Of a stretch of 36,139 bases of DNA, positions 16,450-22,958 are shown piece by piece. The notes beneath the pieces were generated by a model. The model saw only the letters and a program-made list of their open reading frames with translations. It made no database searches and was not told where the DNA came from. Each line of letters starts with the position of its first letter. The stretch's first letter is position 1. Source of the stretch: Microcaldota archaeon (GTDB lineage Archaea; Micrarchaeota; Micrarchaeia; Micrarchaeales; CABMGC01). The position numbers were made by a program, and so were the translations under genes. The stretch lies in contig DAHVAM010000005.1 of assembly GCA_027314605.1 (NCBI GenBank), forward strand, positions 261-36,399. Direction: 5' to 3'.

Positions 16450-17724
16450 TCAGCTTTTCAGTTTCAATATTGCCTCTTCGGCACTCAGCGTCTGCTCCTC
16501 TCCGCTTATCATGTCCCTTAGCTTGATTCTCTTTGCCTCTCTTTCTGCGTTTCCGAGTATTGCCACATACCTGATGTGCATCGAGTTTGCGTATTCAAGC
16601 TGCTTGGCAAGCGCCCTCTTGGTTAGGCCCAAGTCGACGTATATGCCTGCCTGCCTCATGGCGTTGGCCACTGACATCGCATACTCTTGGTTTTCCTCCT
16701 TTATATAAGCTACGTGCACCTTTGCGTTGGTCCTAAGTATCTCCCCCTTGTCGAGAATTTCAAACACCCTGCTTACCCCTATGGCGCTCCCGACAGCAGG
16801 CGTGCTGTTCTTCGAATACATCTCCATGAGGTTGTCGTACCTTCCCCCCGAGGCGATAGACGGAAGCCTTTTCCCTTCTTCGAAGACTACGAACTCCCAG
16901 ACCCCTCCAGTATAGTAGTCCAGGCCTCTTGCAAGCGATAGGTCTATCGTTATCTTGCCGCTGAGACCATACTTGCCGAGCAGGCCGATAATCGAGGTGA
17001 GCTTTCCTATCTCTTCGCTTGCTTCGGGGATCTTGCTCTTCAGCCTTTCTATGGTCTCCTTGTTGTCTCCCTGCATCCCTATGAACTCAAGCATTCCACC
17101 TATCTCCTCCCTGCCCGGGCCAAGGCTGCCTATCTGCTTTGCGACCTCGTCCTTTCCGATCTTGCTAAGTTTGTCCAGGATTCTTATCGCATTGGTGTAC
17201 TTGTCTTGCGGGACTCCGAGCTTGCCGAGCAGTGCATCAAGGACGAGCCTGCTGTTTATCAGTATTGTATAGTCTCTTACGCCAATGGCCTCTATCGCCT
17301 GCGCTATCGCGGCTATCGATTCGGCGTCGCTTATGGGCTCAGAGGTTCCTACAATGTCGATGTCTGCCTGTATGAACTCCCTCGCGCGCATCTTCTGCGG
17401 CTCGTCCATCCTCCATACCTTGCCTATCTGGTACCTCTTGAACGGCAGCGGTATGTCCCTGTTCATGGCTATGTATCTTGCAAGCGGGACAGTGAAGTCG
17501 TATCTCAGCCCTTCTTCCTTGCCTTCAAGGATATAGAGTTCCTTCTTTGCGTCGTCGCCGTAGGCCTTGCCTGTCAGCGTCTCCAGGAGCTCGATTCCGG
17601 GAGTATCGATAGGGTGAAACCCGAATCTCTTGAAAGTCTCCTCTATCGTAGATATTATCTTGTTTAGGAGTATGGCTTCCCCCGGACTGTAGTCCCTTGT
17701 GCCTCTAGGAAGACTCACGTTCAT
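16450..17724 (-). CDS. hisS: Histidyl-tRNA synthetase
   Basis: HisRS charges tRNA-His. The 424-residue class II enzyme shows motif 1 near TFKRFGFHPIDTPGIE, motif 2 as RYQIGKVWRMDEPQKMRAREFIQADIDIVG, the HisRS signature LARGLDYYTGGVWEF, motif 3 (GSAIGVSRV) and a C-terminal anticodon-binding domain (KVHVAYI...ILGNAERE). I place the start at ATG 17724 (MNVSLPRGTRDYSPGE), the usual N-terminus, rather than the TTG at 17751; the minus-strand TATTTAATCC at about 17753-17762 would give a very short leader. Two genes follow in the same direction. Confidence 0.95.
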   Translation of the reverse strand: MNVSLPRGTRDYSPGEAILLNKIISTIEETFKRFGFHPIDTPGIELLETLTGKAYGDDAKKELYILEGKEEGLRYDFTVPLARYIAMNRDIPLPFKRYQIGKVWRMDEPQKMRAREFIQADIDIVGTSEPISDAESIAAIAQAIEAIGVRDYTILINSRLVLDALLGKLGVPQDKYTNAIRILDKLSKIGKDEVAKQIGSLGPGREEIGGMLEFIGMQGDNKETIERLKSKIPEASEEIGKLTSIIGLLGKYGLSGKITIDLSLARGLDYYTGGVWEFVVFEEGKRLPSIASGGRYDNLMEMYSKNSTPAVGSAIGVSRVFEILDKGEILRTNAKVHVAYIKEENQEYAMSVANAMRQAGIYVDLGLTKRALAKQLEYANSMHIRYVAILGNAEREAKRIKLRDMISGEEQTLSAEEAILKLKS

Positions 17725-17773
17725 CTGACCAGTAGTTTTATGCCCCGACAAGGATTAAATAGATACTGTAGTC

Positions 17774-18088
17774 TCAGAGGTTCTTCTGCAGCCAGGTCTT
17801 GAACGACTCCTTCGGCATGGAGCCGACAGAGGTTGCCTTTATGCTGCCCTTTTCGAAAAGAAGCACCGTGGGTATGCTCATTATGTTGTACCTGCCGGCG
17901 ATTTCTTGATTCTCGTCGGTGTTGAGCTTTGCGAATTTTACTTTGCCTTCGTATTCCTTGGAAACGTCCTCAATTATGGGTGAGAAGATTCGGCATGGTC
18001 CGCACCATGGAGCCCAGAAGTCTACGACTACAGGGACTTCCGATTTTATTACTTCGGCATCAAAATCCGCTTGCTTTAGATCAATCAT
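17774..18088 (-). CDS. trxA: Thioredoxin
   Basis: This 104-residue protein is a complete thioredoxin: VVVDFWAPWCGPCRIFSP with redox cysteines C29 and C32, the cis-proline segment SIPTVLLFEKG, and a final helix. It reduces protein disulfides. GGCGAGG precedes the ATG, and a strong TATA box (GGTATATAAAC) at 18120-18130 places the start site near 18100. It diverges from the histone gene, and the same AT-rich element appears to serve both promoters. Confidence 0.96.
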   Translation of the reverse strand: MIDLKQADFDAEVIKSEVPVVVDFWAPWCGPCRIFSPIIEDVSKEYEGKVKFAKLNTDENQEIAGRYNIMSIPTVLLFEKGSIKATSVGSMPKESFKTWLQKNL

Positions 18089-18119
18089 ATCCTCGCCTGA
18101 TTAAATTAGCGCTGTTTGT

Positions 18120-18130
18120 GTTTATATACC
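18120..18130. promoter_or_regulatory. TATA element shared by trxA and the histone operon
   Basis: On the minus strand this reads GGTATATAAAC (trxA, start near 18100); on the plus strand it reads GTTTATATACC, which would start a transcript near 18150, immediately at the C-box-like GTGATGA of the histone leader. No other TATA box is evident for either gene. Confidence 0.6.
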
Positions 18131-18152
18131 TTTCAGCTAATTATTACAATTA

Positions 18153-18201
18153 GTGATGAGCGATACTTCTGATGACGGATGATGAAGATCTTGAGTGCTG
18201 A
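18153..18201 (+). ncRNA. C/D-box-like sRNA in the histone 5' leader
   Basis: The stretch contains, in order and with archaeal spacing, GTGATGA (C, 18153-18159), nine bases, CTGA (D', 18169-18172), six bases, ATGATGA (C', 18179-18185), twelve bases (AGATCTTGAGTG) and CTGA (D, 18198-18201). Twelve bases between C' and D is the standard guide length. The predicted transcription start from the plus-strand TATA element falls at about 18150. The terminal stem is weak, and the sequence lies only five bases from the histone ATG, so the boxes could be coincidental or the leader could bind L7Ae for control of the histone mRNA rather than guide methylation. Confidence 0.45.
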
Positions 18202-18206
18202 TTTCA

Positions 18207-18416
18207 ATGGCAAGCATACCAAAAGCCTCTATCAAGAAATTTGTGAAGCGCAGGTTCAATGCGAACATAACTGACGAGGGAGCTGAGGAGATAGTCAAGA
18301 TCCTTGAAGAGAAGGCGAACGATATCTCGAAATACGCGGTGAGCAATGCCAAGAAGGACAGGCGGGAGAAGGTAACGAGATCCGATGTCATGAAGTACGT
18401 GATAAAGGAATTATGA
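18207..18416 (+). CDS. Archaeal histone
   Basis: The 69-residue protein is a single histone fold: an N-terminal ASIPKASIKKFVKRRF helix, the long central helix (DEGAEEIVKILEEKANDISKYAVSNAKKD) and RREKVTRSDVMKYVIKEL. It forms dimers that wrap and compact DNA. I use ATG 18207 (MASIPK) in place of the GTG at 18195, as that is the conserved N-terminus. Its stop overlaps the next start (ATGATG), so the following zinc-ribbon protein is translationally coupled. The leader carries the C/D-box-like sequence described separately. Confidence 0.95.
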   Translation: MASIPKASIKKFVKRRFNANITDEGAEEIVKILEEKANDISKYAVSNAKKDRREKVTRSDVMKYVIKEL

Positions 18417-18976
18417 TGGCTGGCCAGATAACAGTCTATCGAAGCCCGGATAACAGATACAGGACGACTCTTTATGAAAAGGGAGGACAGCGGTGCTTCT
18501 GCCTCTCTGAGAAGACCATGAAAGGCACGCTCCTTACGGAATTCAGCCAGAATGGGAAGATTGTTGACCAGATATACTACAAGGGAGGCGGCGCCGAAGA
18601 GGCCTTGAAGAGGCACTTGAACTGCGAGATCACAGTCGAATCGAGAAAGGAGTACGAGAGGGTGAGAATCTCTTCCCCATGCAAGAAATGCAACAATGAG
18701 GGAAAGATAGCGCGCGAGCTTGATCTTGCAAACGTAGGCTACGTGGAGAATGTCCCTGTGGTGCCGATCTTCAGGTGCCTGGGATGCGGGCAGCGCTTCT
18801 ACGGGATGAGCGAGGAGTACCTCAATGCGCTCGTATCCAGGAATACTGGGCTTTTCGAGAAGGAGGAGCTGGAGCGGATGGGGGGCGACCGTAGACAGTT
18901 CGTAAACACTCTCAATGAGTATATAATAAGAATATTCGCTTCCAAGAAGATAACCAGGCTTGTTGTCAACGAGTGA
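18413..18976 (+). CDS. Zinc-ribbon protein of unknown function
   Basis: I do not recognise this 187-residue protein as a named family. A four-cysteine zinc ribbon spans roughly residues 83-125 (CKKCNNEG ... FRCLGCGQRFYG). The N-terminal part is beta-rich and the C-terminus helical (EYLNALVSRNTGLFEKEELERMGG). It starts inside the histone stop region and ends just before the PRC-barrel start, so three or four genes here form one operon. A nucleic-acid- or chromatin-linked role is suggested by coupling with the histone gene, but this is inference. Confidence 0.7.
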   Translation: MMAGQITVYRSPDNRYRTTLYEKGGQRCFCLSEKTMKGTLLTEFSQNGKIVDQIYYKGGGAEEALKRHLNCEITVESRKEYERVRISSPCKKCNNEGKIARELDLANVGYVENVPVVPIFRCLGCGQRFYGMSEEYLNALVSRNTGLFEKEELERMGGDRRQFVNTLNEYIIRIFASKKITRLVVNE

Positions 18977-18980
18977 TATT

Positions 18981-19220
18981 GTGAACATACGCGTATCGGA
19001 ACTATATGGCAAAAGGATAATATCCAACGAAGGGAAGATGCTCGGCGAGGTTAAGGGAGTAATGCTGAATCTTGAGGAGGGAGTTGTTTCACATCTTCTT
19101 TTAACGGAACCAGAAAGGCTCCTGAAGAGCACCAACCCGAGAGTAGACATACAGAAGGGAAGCGTTGCCTTCAAGAGAGTAAAGAAGATATCCGAGACGG
19201 TTATAGTAGGAAGGGAGTGA
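18981..19220 (+). CDS. PRC-barrel domain protein
   Basis: The 79-residue protein is a lone PRC-barrel: RVSELYGKRIISNEGKMLGEVKGVMLNLEEGVVSHLLL, then a KGSVAFKRVKKISETVIV strand pair. Such small archaeal proteins are often adaptor or RNA-related beta-barrels; the family includes the domain found in RimM. I start at GTG 18981, preceded by GAGTGAT, because the track's TTG 18960 lies inside the upstream gene. Its TGA overlaps the GTG of the next gene (GTGA). A second, related PRC-barrel gene lies at 35257-35541. Confidence 0.8.
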   Translation: MNIRVSELYGKRIISNEGKMLGEVKGVMLNLEEGVVSHLLLTEPERLLKSTNPRVDIQKGSVAFKRVKKISETVIVGRE

Positions 19221-20158
19221 CGGCCGTGGCCATTCTTGGATCCGGACATTTGCTCGGATTTCCAAAACGCTACGGAAAATGTTTTCACAGCAGGTACATG
19301 GCGCAGAGCGCAATGGAGTACCTGATGACCTACGGCTGGGCCATACTAATCATCGCAGTTGTGCTGGGGGCGCTCTTCGGGCTCGGTTTCTTCAACTCTG
19401 CGAATCTCGCGCCGAAGGTATCTGCAGGCGCATGCCAGGTATACAGGCCACAGGGGCCCGGGACAACTTCCTTCATAAACCTTGAGGGGACATGCAACAA
19501 CGAGCTGCCGCAGTACGTGGCGCAGTTCAACGGCGCGAGCAGTTACATTGGCACCGGTACGGGGGGGATGCCTGTTGGCTCCGCTGCGAGATCGGTTTTC
19601 GCATGGGTATATACAAACGCTACGCCGCAGATGGAGCGGCAAATATTCGACTATGGGACAGCCACGAGCGCCAACGATATTGAGTTCGAGGATGGCTATA
19701 GTTATTTGGCCCTCAAGACCTATTCGTCGCAGTGCTTCTGCAATGGCCCGCAGATCCAGATGTCTGCAGGCGCCTGGCATTTTGTAGGTTTCACCTACGC
19801 CTCCGGCGCATCTGCCATAACAGTGTACCTTGACAGTAAGTCCTCAGTCCTGACATCTGGAACAGGGCCTTTACACACTGTTCAGGGTTATGCCGATATA
19901 GGTTCGTTTGTCTTTCCTGGCGGTTTCTGGAGCGGGAAGGTAGCTGATGTGCAGGTCTACAATACCTCGCTCACTGCGAGTGAGATAGCCGCACTATACA
20001 ACGAAGGGATAGGAGGCGTGCCTGTTCTTCCGCAGAACCTGGTCGGATGGTGGCCGCTGAACGGCAACGCCAACGACTATTCAGGCAACCTGAACAACGG
20101 CGCCGCCAGCAATGTAATATATACAGGCTCGTGGACTTCAGGATACAGCGCGCCGTAG
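19217..20158 (+). CDS. Secreted LamG-like protein with class III (pilin-type) signal peptide
   Basis: Near the N-terminus, after basic residues (FPKRYGKCFHSRY), comes AQSAMEYLMTYGWAILIIAV, a class III signal peptide processed by an archaeal prepilin peptidase and typical of pilin-like surface proteins in ARMAN-type archaea. The rest resembles a LamG/concanavalin-like beta-sandwich (QFNGASSYIGTGTG ... SVFAWVYTN ... WHFVGFTYASG ... GKVADVQVYNTSLTASEIAALYNEG), a fold used for carbohydrate or surface binding, followed by the start of a second WWPLNGNANDYSGN repeat that is cut short. GTG 19217 overlaps the previous stop; ATG 19298 is a shorter alternative that would lack the basic stretch. It is probably displayed on the cell surface or on a pilus. 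Confidence 0.82.
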   Translation: MTAVAILGSGHLLGFPKRYGKCFHSRYMAQSAMEYLMTYGWAILIIAVVLGALFGLGFFNSANLAPKVSAGACQVYRPQGPGTTSFINLEGTCNNELPQYVAQFNGASSYIGTGTGGMPVGSAARSVFAWVYTNATPQMERQIFDYGTATSANDIEFEDGYSYLALKTYSSQCFCNGPQIQMSAGAWHFVGFTYASGASAITVYLDSKSSVLTSGTGPLHTVQGYADIGSFVFPGGFWSGKVADVQVYNTSLTASEIAALYNEGIGGVPVLPQNLVGWWPLNGNANDYSGNLNNGAASNVIYTGSWTSGYSAP

Positions 20159-20166
20159 GCGATTGG

Positions 20167-20832
20167 ATGAAGACATTCATAATAAATTACAAGGCCTACA
20201 GGGAGGGGATAGACAGGGGAATAGAGATAGCGATGGCTGCAGGCCAGATATCCAAGAGATTCGACGTTGACGTGATTGCCGCTGTGCCGTTCACGCTCTG
20301 CCGTGGAGCTGCGAAGCTGGCAAAGGCGATAGCCCAGCACATGGACCCCGTAGAGCCTGGAGCCGCAACAGGCCATGTCAGCTGGTATGAGATAGCCAGT
20401 TCGGGGTGCAGGGGCACACTGATAAACCATTCGGAGGATAGGATGGAGATGGATGGCATAAGCAAGGTTGTGGAGCTCTGCAAGGCCAACGGCCTGGAGT
20501 CGTACGTGTGCGTGGAAAGCCTGGAGGTGGCTGAGGAGGCTGCAAGGCTCAATCCCACTGCAATAGCCTACGAGCCTCCTTCGTTGATAGGCGCTGCGAT
20601 GAGTGGAGGCGTATCAGTTGCTACTGCTGACGAGAGGATAGTTAGGGAGTTCGTGGAGCTTGTCCATGAATCATCGGGCTCGCTCGCGCTGATAGGCGCG
20701 GGGATAAAAGATGCAGTAGATGGAAGAAGAAGCGTGGAGCTTGGCAGTGACGGCATACTGGTCTCGTCGGCCATAATGAAGGGCGACTCCAGAAGGAAGA
20801 TCGAGGAGCTTGCGGCCTCCTTAGTCGGTTGA
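20167..20832 (+). CDS. tpiA: Triosephosphate isomerase (archaeal type)
   Basis: This enzyme interconverts dihydroxyacetone phosphate and glyceraldehyde 3-phosphate. The 221 residues are the short archaeal form: FIINYKAY with the substrate lysine near the N-terminus, AQHMDPVEPGAATGHVS, the catalytic histidine in LINHSEDRM, the catalytic glutamate in AYEPPSLIG, and the phosphate loops IGAGIKD and LGSDGILVSSAI. The start is ATG 20167, eight bases after the LamG gene; the upstream part of the track's ORF is a shadow of that gene. Its last 12 bases overlap the convergent rpoP. Confidence 0.95.
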   Translation: MKTFIINYKAYREGIDRGIEIAMAAGQISKRFDVDVIAAVPFTLCRGAAKLAKAIAQHMDPVEPGAATGHVSWYEIASSGCRGTLINHSEDRMEMDGISKVVELCKANGLESYVCVESLEVAEEAARLNPTAIAYEPPSLIGAAMSGGVSVATADERIVREFVELVHESSGSLALIGAGIKDAVDGRRSVELGSDGILVSSAIMKGDSRRKIEELAASLVG

Positions 20833-20955
20833 GACCTCCCTCGATAGGGACGATCTCTTCTTCGCTACTACTCTGTAGCCGCAGTAGGGGCACCTGACGG
20901 CATTCTTCTCAAGCGCCTTGATGTCCTTTCCGCAGTGTATGCATACGTAAGCCAT
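20821..20955 (-). CDS. rpoP: RNA polymerase subunit P (Rpo12)
   Basis: This gene is too short for the ORF track. ATG 20955 opens a 44-residue frame: YVCIHCGKDIK at the start and VRCPYCGYRVVAKKR, giving the CxxC...CxxC zinc ribbon of Rpo12/Rpb12, the subunit at the D-L/B interface of archaeal polymerase. The length and the CPYCGYR block are diagnostic. It is the last gene of the psmA-exosome-L37Ae series, 10 bases after the preceding unknown gene, a neighbourhood common in archaea, and overlaps the end of tpiA by 12 bases. Confidence 0.9.
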   Translation of the reverse strand: MAYVCIHCGKDIKALEKNAVRCPYCGYRVVAKKRSSLSREVSTD

Positions 20956-20965
20956 GTTATCAACA

Positions 20966-21331
20966 TCATTTGATTGTCATTTTTGTCTTGAGCCACTTCG
21001 TGAGCTCCATGTGAAGGTTCGACTTGCTTGTGTCTATAACCCTGATGCTCATTGTGGTCTTGTATTCTTCATCGCTGAGCGTCAGTATAGGAGTGTACTT
21101 TGGTTCCTTGGTGAAATGTATCTCCAGCCAGTGGACCTTGCCCCTGAGGTAGTCCCTGACTATCTCCTCAGTCATTGGTATCGATGAGAAGCTGAAGAGT
21201 ATTCCGTTGCACCAGTATAGAGGCATATTGCCGGAAGGAGTGATCCTTTCGCGCATGAGGTCGTCCTTAGGCACCTCTACCGCTTCGTGCACTACAAGCT
21301 CTTCAATTGGCGAGTATGTTATCCTTACCAT
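20966..21331 (-). CDS. Unknown protein in the exosome-L37Ae-RpoP operon
   Basis: I do not recognise this 121-residue protein. It is alpha/beta, with VRITYSPIEELVVHEAVEVP, a central PLYWCNGILFSFSSIP, and a basic C-terminus (HMELTKWLKTKMTIK). No catalytic motif stands out. It lies between a tiny basic gene (four-base gap) and rpoP (10-base gap), so it is cotranscribed. In other archaea this slot often holds a Pcc1/KEOPS subunit or a prefoldin gene; the sequence here does not show the Pcc1 pattern clearly, so I leave it unnamed. Confidence 0.7.
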   Translation of the reverse strand: MVRITYSPIEELVVHEAVEVPKDDLMRERITPSGNMPLYWCNGILFSFSSIPMTEEIVRDYLRGKVHWLEIHFTKEPKYTPILTLSDEEYKTTMSIRVIDTSKSNLHMELTKWLKTKMTIK

Positions 21332-21335
21332 GGGA

Positions 21336-21506
21336 TCATCCGTATCTTCTGCTTCTCTTGAATAGTGAAACCTTGCGGCTTGCCTCCCTTGCGGCGCCGA
21401 TTACGCTCCTCCTTATTTCCGCATACGTTAAGAGGTTATCTCCCATTCTGTATAGTTTCTTGCCTATGGGAGGCTTTATTTTTGGCTGCACTACTCCGTC
21501 AGGCAT
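21336..21506 (-). CDS. Tiny basic protein, not in ORF track
   Basis: A 56-codon frame from ATG 21506 encodes a strongly basic protein (KIKPPIGKKLYRMGDNLLT ... ASRKVSLFKRSRRYG). Its codons match the genome's preference for AGG/AGA arginine and it ends four bases before the next gene, as real genes here do. A TATA element overlaps the ATG, so the true start may be GTG 21491 (51 residues, leaderless). Size and charge suggest an RNA- or ribosome-associated protein; I know no named family for it. Confidence 0.55.
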   Translation of the reverse strand: MPDGVVQPKIKPPIGKKLYRMGDNLLTYAEIRRSVIGAAREASRKVSLFKRSRRYG

Positions 21507-21525
21507 TATATAACCTATATTATGC
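21503..21525. promoter_or_regulatory. Near-perfect dyad over the TATA box of the tiny basic gene
   Basis: GCATTATATAACCTATATTATGC is a 23-base imperfect palindrome (10-base arms with one mismatch pair). On the minus strand it contains TTATATAA immediately before the basic gene. A dyad of this length over a promoter is what a homodimeric repressor would need; it may also simply be two back-to-back TATA boxes. Confidence 0.4.
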
Positions 21526-21568
21526 TCTCTGTCTATTTATTGGTTTCCCTATTTAGAGCTTTGGATAA

Positions 21569-21742
21569 TTACTCGCTTCCCGTCTTTTCTGCCGCGTCGT
21601 CGCGCCTTACTACGCGCTTTGCCGCATCGACGATTCCCTGGCCGTTTATTCTGCCTTCCCTGGCTGCCGCGTGCAAAACTCTCTTCAAAAATGGGGAGAG
21701 CGTTTCTCCCGCCTTCTGCTGCCTTTCTAATCGTTCTACCAT
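21569..21742 (-). CDS. Tiny helical protein, not in ORF track
   Basis: A 57-codon frame from ATG 21742 encodes VERLERQQKAGETLSPFLKR ... GQGIVDAAKRVVRRDDAAEK, an amphipathic, mostly helical protein. The overlapping frame listed in the ORF track (21549-21767) uses CGG/CGA/CGT codons unlike the neighbours, while this one has normal codon use. A minus-strand TATA box with BRE-like GGAAAG lies at 21789-21803, about 50 bases upstream. It sits between rpl37ae and the tiny basic gene. No function can be read from the sequence. Confidence 0.55.
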   Translation of the reverse strand: MVERLERQQKAGETLSPFLKRVLHAAAREGRINGQGIVDAAKRVVRRDDAAEKTGSE

Positions 21743-21788
21743 AGTGTCGCCGTTGTATAATTGTCATTTGTCTTAGCAGTTAGGTATG

Positions 21789-21803
21789 CTTTAAATACTT
21801 TCC
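21789..21803 (-). promoter_or_regulatory. BRE plus TATA box upstream of the tiny helical gene
   Basis: On the minus strand the sequence is GGAAAGTATTTAAAG, a purine-rich BRE directly followed by a TATA box. It predicts transcription start near 21767 and a leader of about 25 bases, and implies that the distal genes (tiny genes, unknown gene, rpoP) can be transcribed independently of the exosome operon. Confidence 0.55.
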
Positions 21804-21934
21804 AGCTTGCCGGAATAGTGGAAGTCCAGAAGCTTCTGAAATGTCCGCTATTCTGCCTGGCGATCTGCCTTGCATTGAGTGCAGGGTTTGTTCTCAGCTT
21901 AGGCACCCTGTTGGCGGCGGCGCTCATTTTATCG

Positions 21935-22171
21935 TCACTCTGCCTGCCTGTTGAGGATCTTGCTTACCACGTCTCCCGCTGCGGTGTGGAAAGAGTATGC
22001 TCCTCCGGCGTATGTTGCATTGCAGTAGCTGCAGTGCCATATGCCAGTTCCCTTCCTCCTTACAGCCTCTTTGCCGCAGGTATCGCACTTGTATCGTGCC
22101 TTCTGCTGCCTGATTACCGCCTGCTCCCTCTTCCTGAGGCTTACTCCATACCTTATGCTCTTCTTTGCCAT
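21935..22171 (-). CDS. rpl37ae: Ribosomal protein L37Ae
   Basis: This 78-residue large-subunit ribosomal protein has the eL43 pattern: basic N-terminus (KKSIRYGVSLRKREQAVI), zinc ribbon CDTCGK...WHCSYCNATYAGGAY, and the short C-terminal helix. It binds 23S rRNA. It follows rrp42 by one base, a standard archaeal linkage between the exosome operon and L37Ae. About 130 bases downstream before the next promoter contain no gene I trust. Confidence 0.93.
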   Translation of the reverse strand: MAKKSIRYGVSLRKREQAVIRQQKARYKCDTCGKEAVRRKGTGIWHCSYCNATYAGGAYSFHTAAGDVVSKILNRQAE

Positions 22172-22172
22172 A

Positions 22173-22958
22173 TCAATCTCCTCTCGTTCCTTGTATTATC
22201 TTTCTCAGTTCCTTCGACTTCTCGAATGACGCTTCGACGAGCTTGTCGACCTCGCCTGGCGTGAATGCGCCTCCAAGGCCCTTCTGCATTGCCCTGACAT
22301 GCTTCTCATCGTTTGAGATTGTCATCCTTACGTCTGCGAAGTCCTCTTCGCTGCCGTCCGTGTCAAGAACAGTCGTGCCTGCGACCTTTGCGTATGTGCA
22401 CGAGGTTGCAAGGTTTCCTATTGGCAGTTTCTCAAGATTGCCTTCCCTTATCACTTTCTCGCCCTCATATTTAGGCATTCTGGAATTGTAGAGCGCTGCG
22501 ACTGCCGCTAGCGTTGCCGAGTCGAAGAGGTTGCCGTCATAATTGAGCACGTATAGGTCTATGAAGACGTTCCATGACTTGCCTTCCTCTATGAAGAGCT
22601 TCTTGACGTCAATAATGTTCGCTGCCCTTATTCCCCGGTCTACAACTCTCGCCAGTTCCACGGCTTCGGCACTTGGCGGTCCTGCATCATAGCTGTGGTG
22701 AGCCAGGGGCAGCAGCTCGGCGCCGGTCATTATTGACCCTTCATCAGGCTTGTCCCTCATCGGCTCTCCGACATCCATCTTGATGCCTACGAGAACCTTG
22801 GTGTTGCCGAGGTTTATCTCAGCTGATCCCTCTGCGTTTGGTATCTTTCCTATTTCAAGATTGATGTCCCTGAAGGACATCATTCCTCTCCCGTTCTCCC
22901 TTACTCCTTTTGTGAGCCTTTCTCTGATGTATTGCTCTGTTATTGTAGATATGTTCAT
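22173..22958 (-). CDS. rrp42: Exosome subunit Rrp42
   Basis: Rrp42 is the catalytically inactive RNase PH-fold partner that forms the hexameric ring of the archaeal exosome with Rrp41. The 261 residues include the N-terminal RERLTKGVRENGRGMMSFRDINLEIG, EINLGNTKVLVGIKMDVGEP, ELARVVDRGIRAANII and TSCTYAKVAGTTVLDTDGSEEDFADVRMTI. The catalytic aspartates of Rrp41 are not in the equivalent place. Its start overlaps the rrp41 stop by four bases, so the two ring subunits are coupled for equal production. Confidence 0.95.
   Translation of the reverse strand: MNISTITEQYIRERLTKGVRENGRGMMSFRDINLEIGKIPNAEGSAEINLGNTKVLVGIKMDVGEPMRDKPDEGSIMTGAELLPLAHHSYDAGPPSAEAVELARVVDRGIRAANIIDVKKLFIEEGKSWNVFIDLYVLNYDGNLFDSATLAAVAALYNSRMPKYEGEKVIREGNLEKLPIGNLATSCTYAKVAGTTVLDTDGSEEDFADVRMTISNDEKHVRAMQKGLGGAFTPGEVDKLVEASFEKSKELRKIIQGTRGD

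Noticed and set aside
18137-19288. 383-codon minus-strand ORF
   Set aside because: It lies opposite the histone, zinc-ribbon and PRC-barrel genes; composition is that of an antisense shadow.
21549-21767. 72-codon Arg-rich ORF
   Set aside because: It uses CGN arginine codons unlike the neighbours and overlaps the better 57-codon frame at 21569-21742.
21736-21927. 63-codon ORF after rpl37ae
   Set aside because: It starts seven bases after rpl37ae, but its second half runs through a BRE/TATA promoter and it has no recognisable features; too weak to list as a gene.
21761-22264. Hydrophobic 167-codon plus-strand ORF
   Set aside because: It is antisense to rpl37ae and the rrp42 end; hydrophobicity arises from reading Ala/Arg-rich coding sequence backwards.
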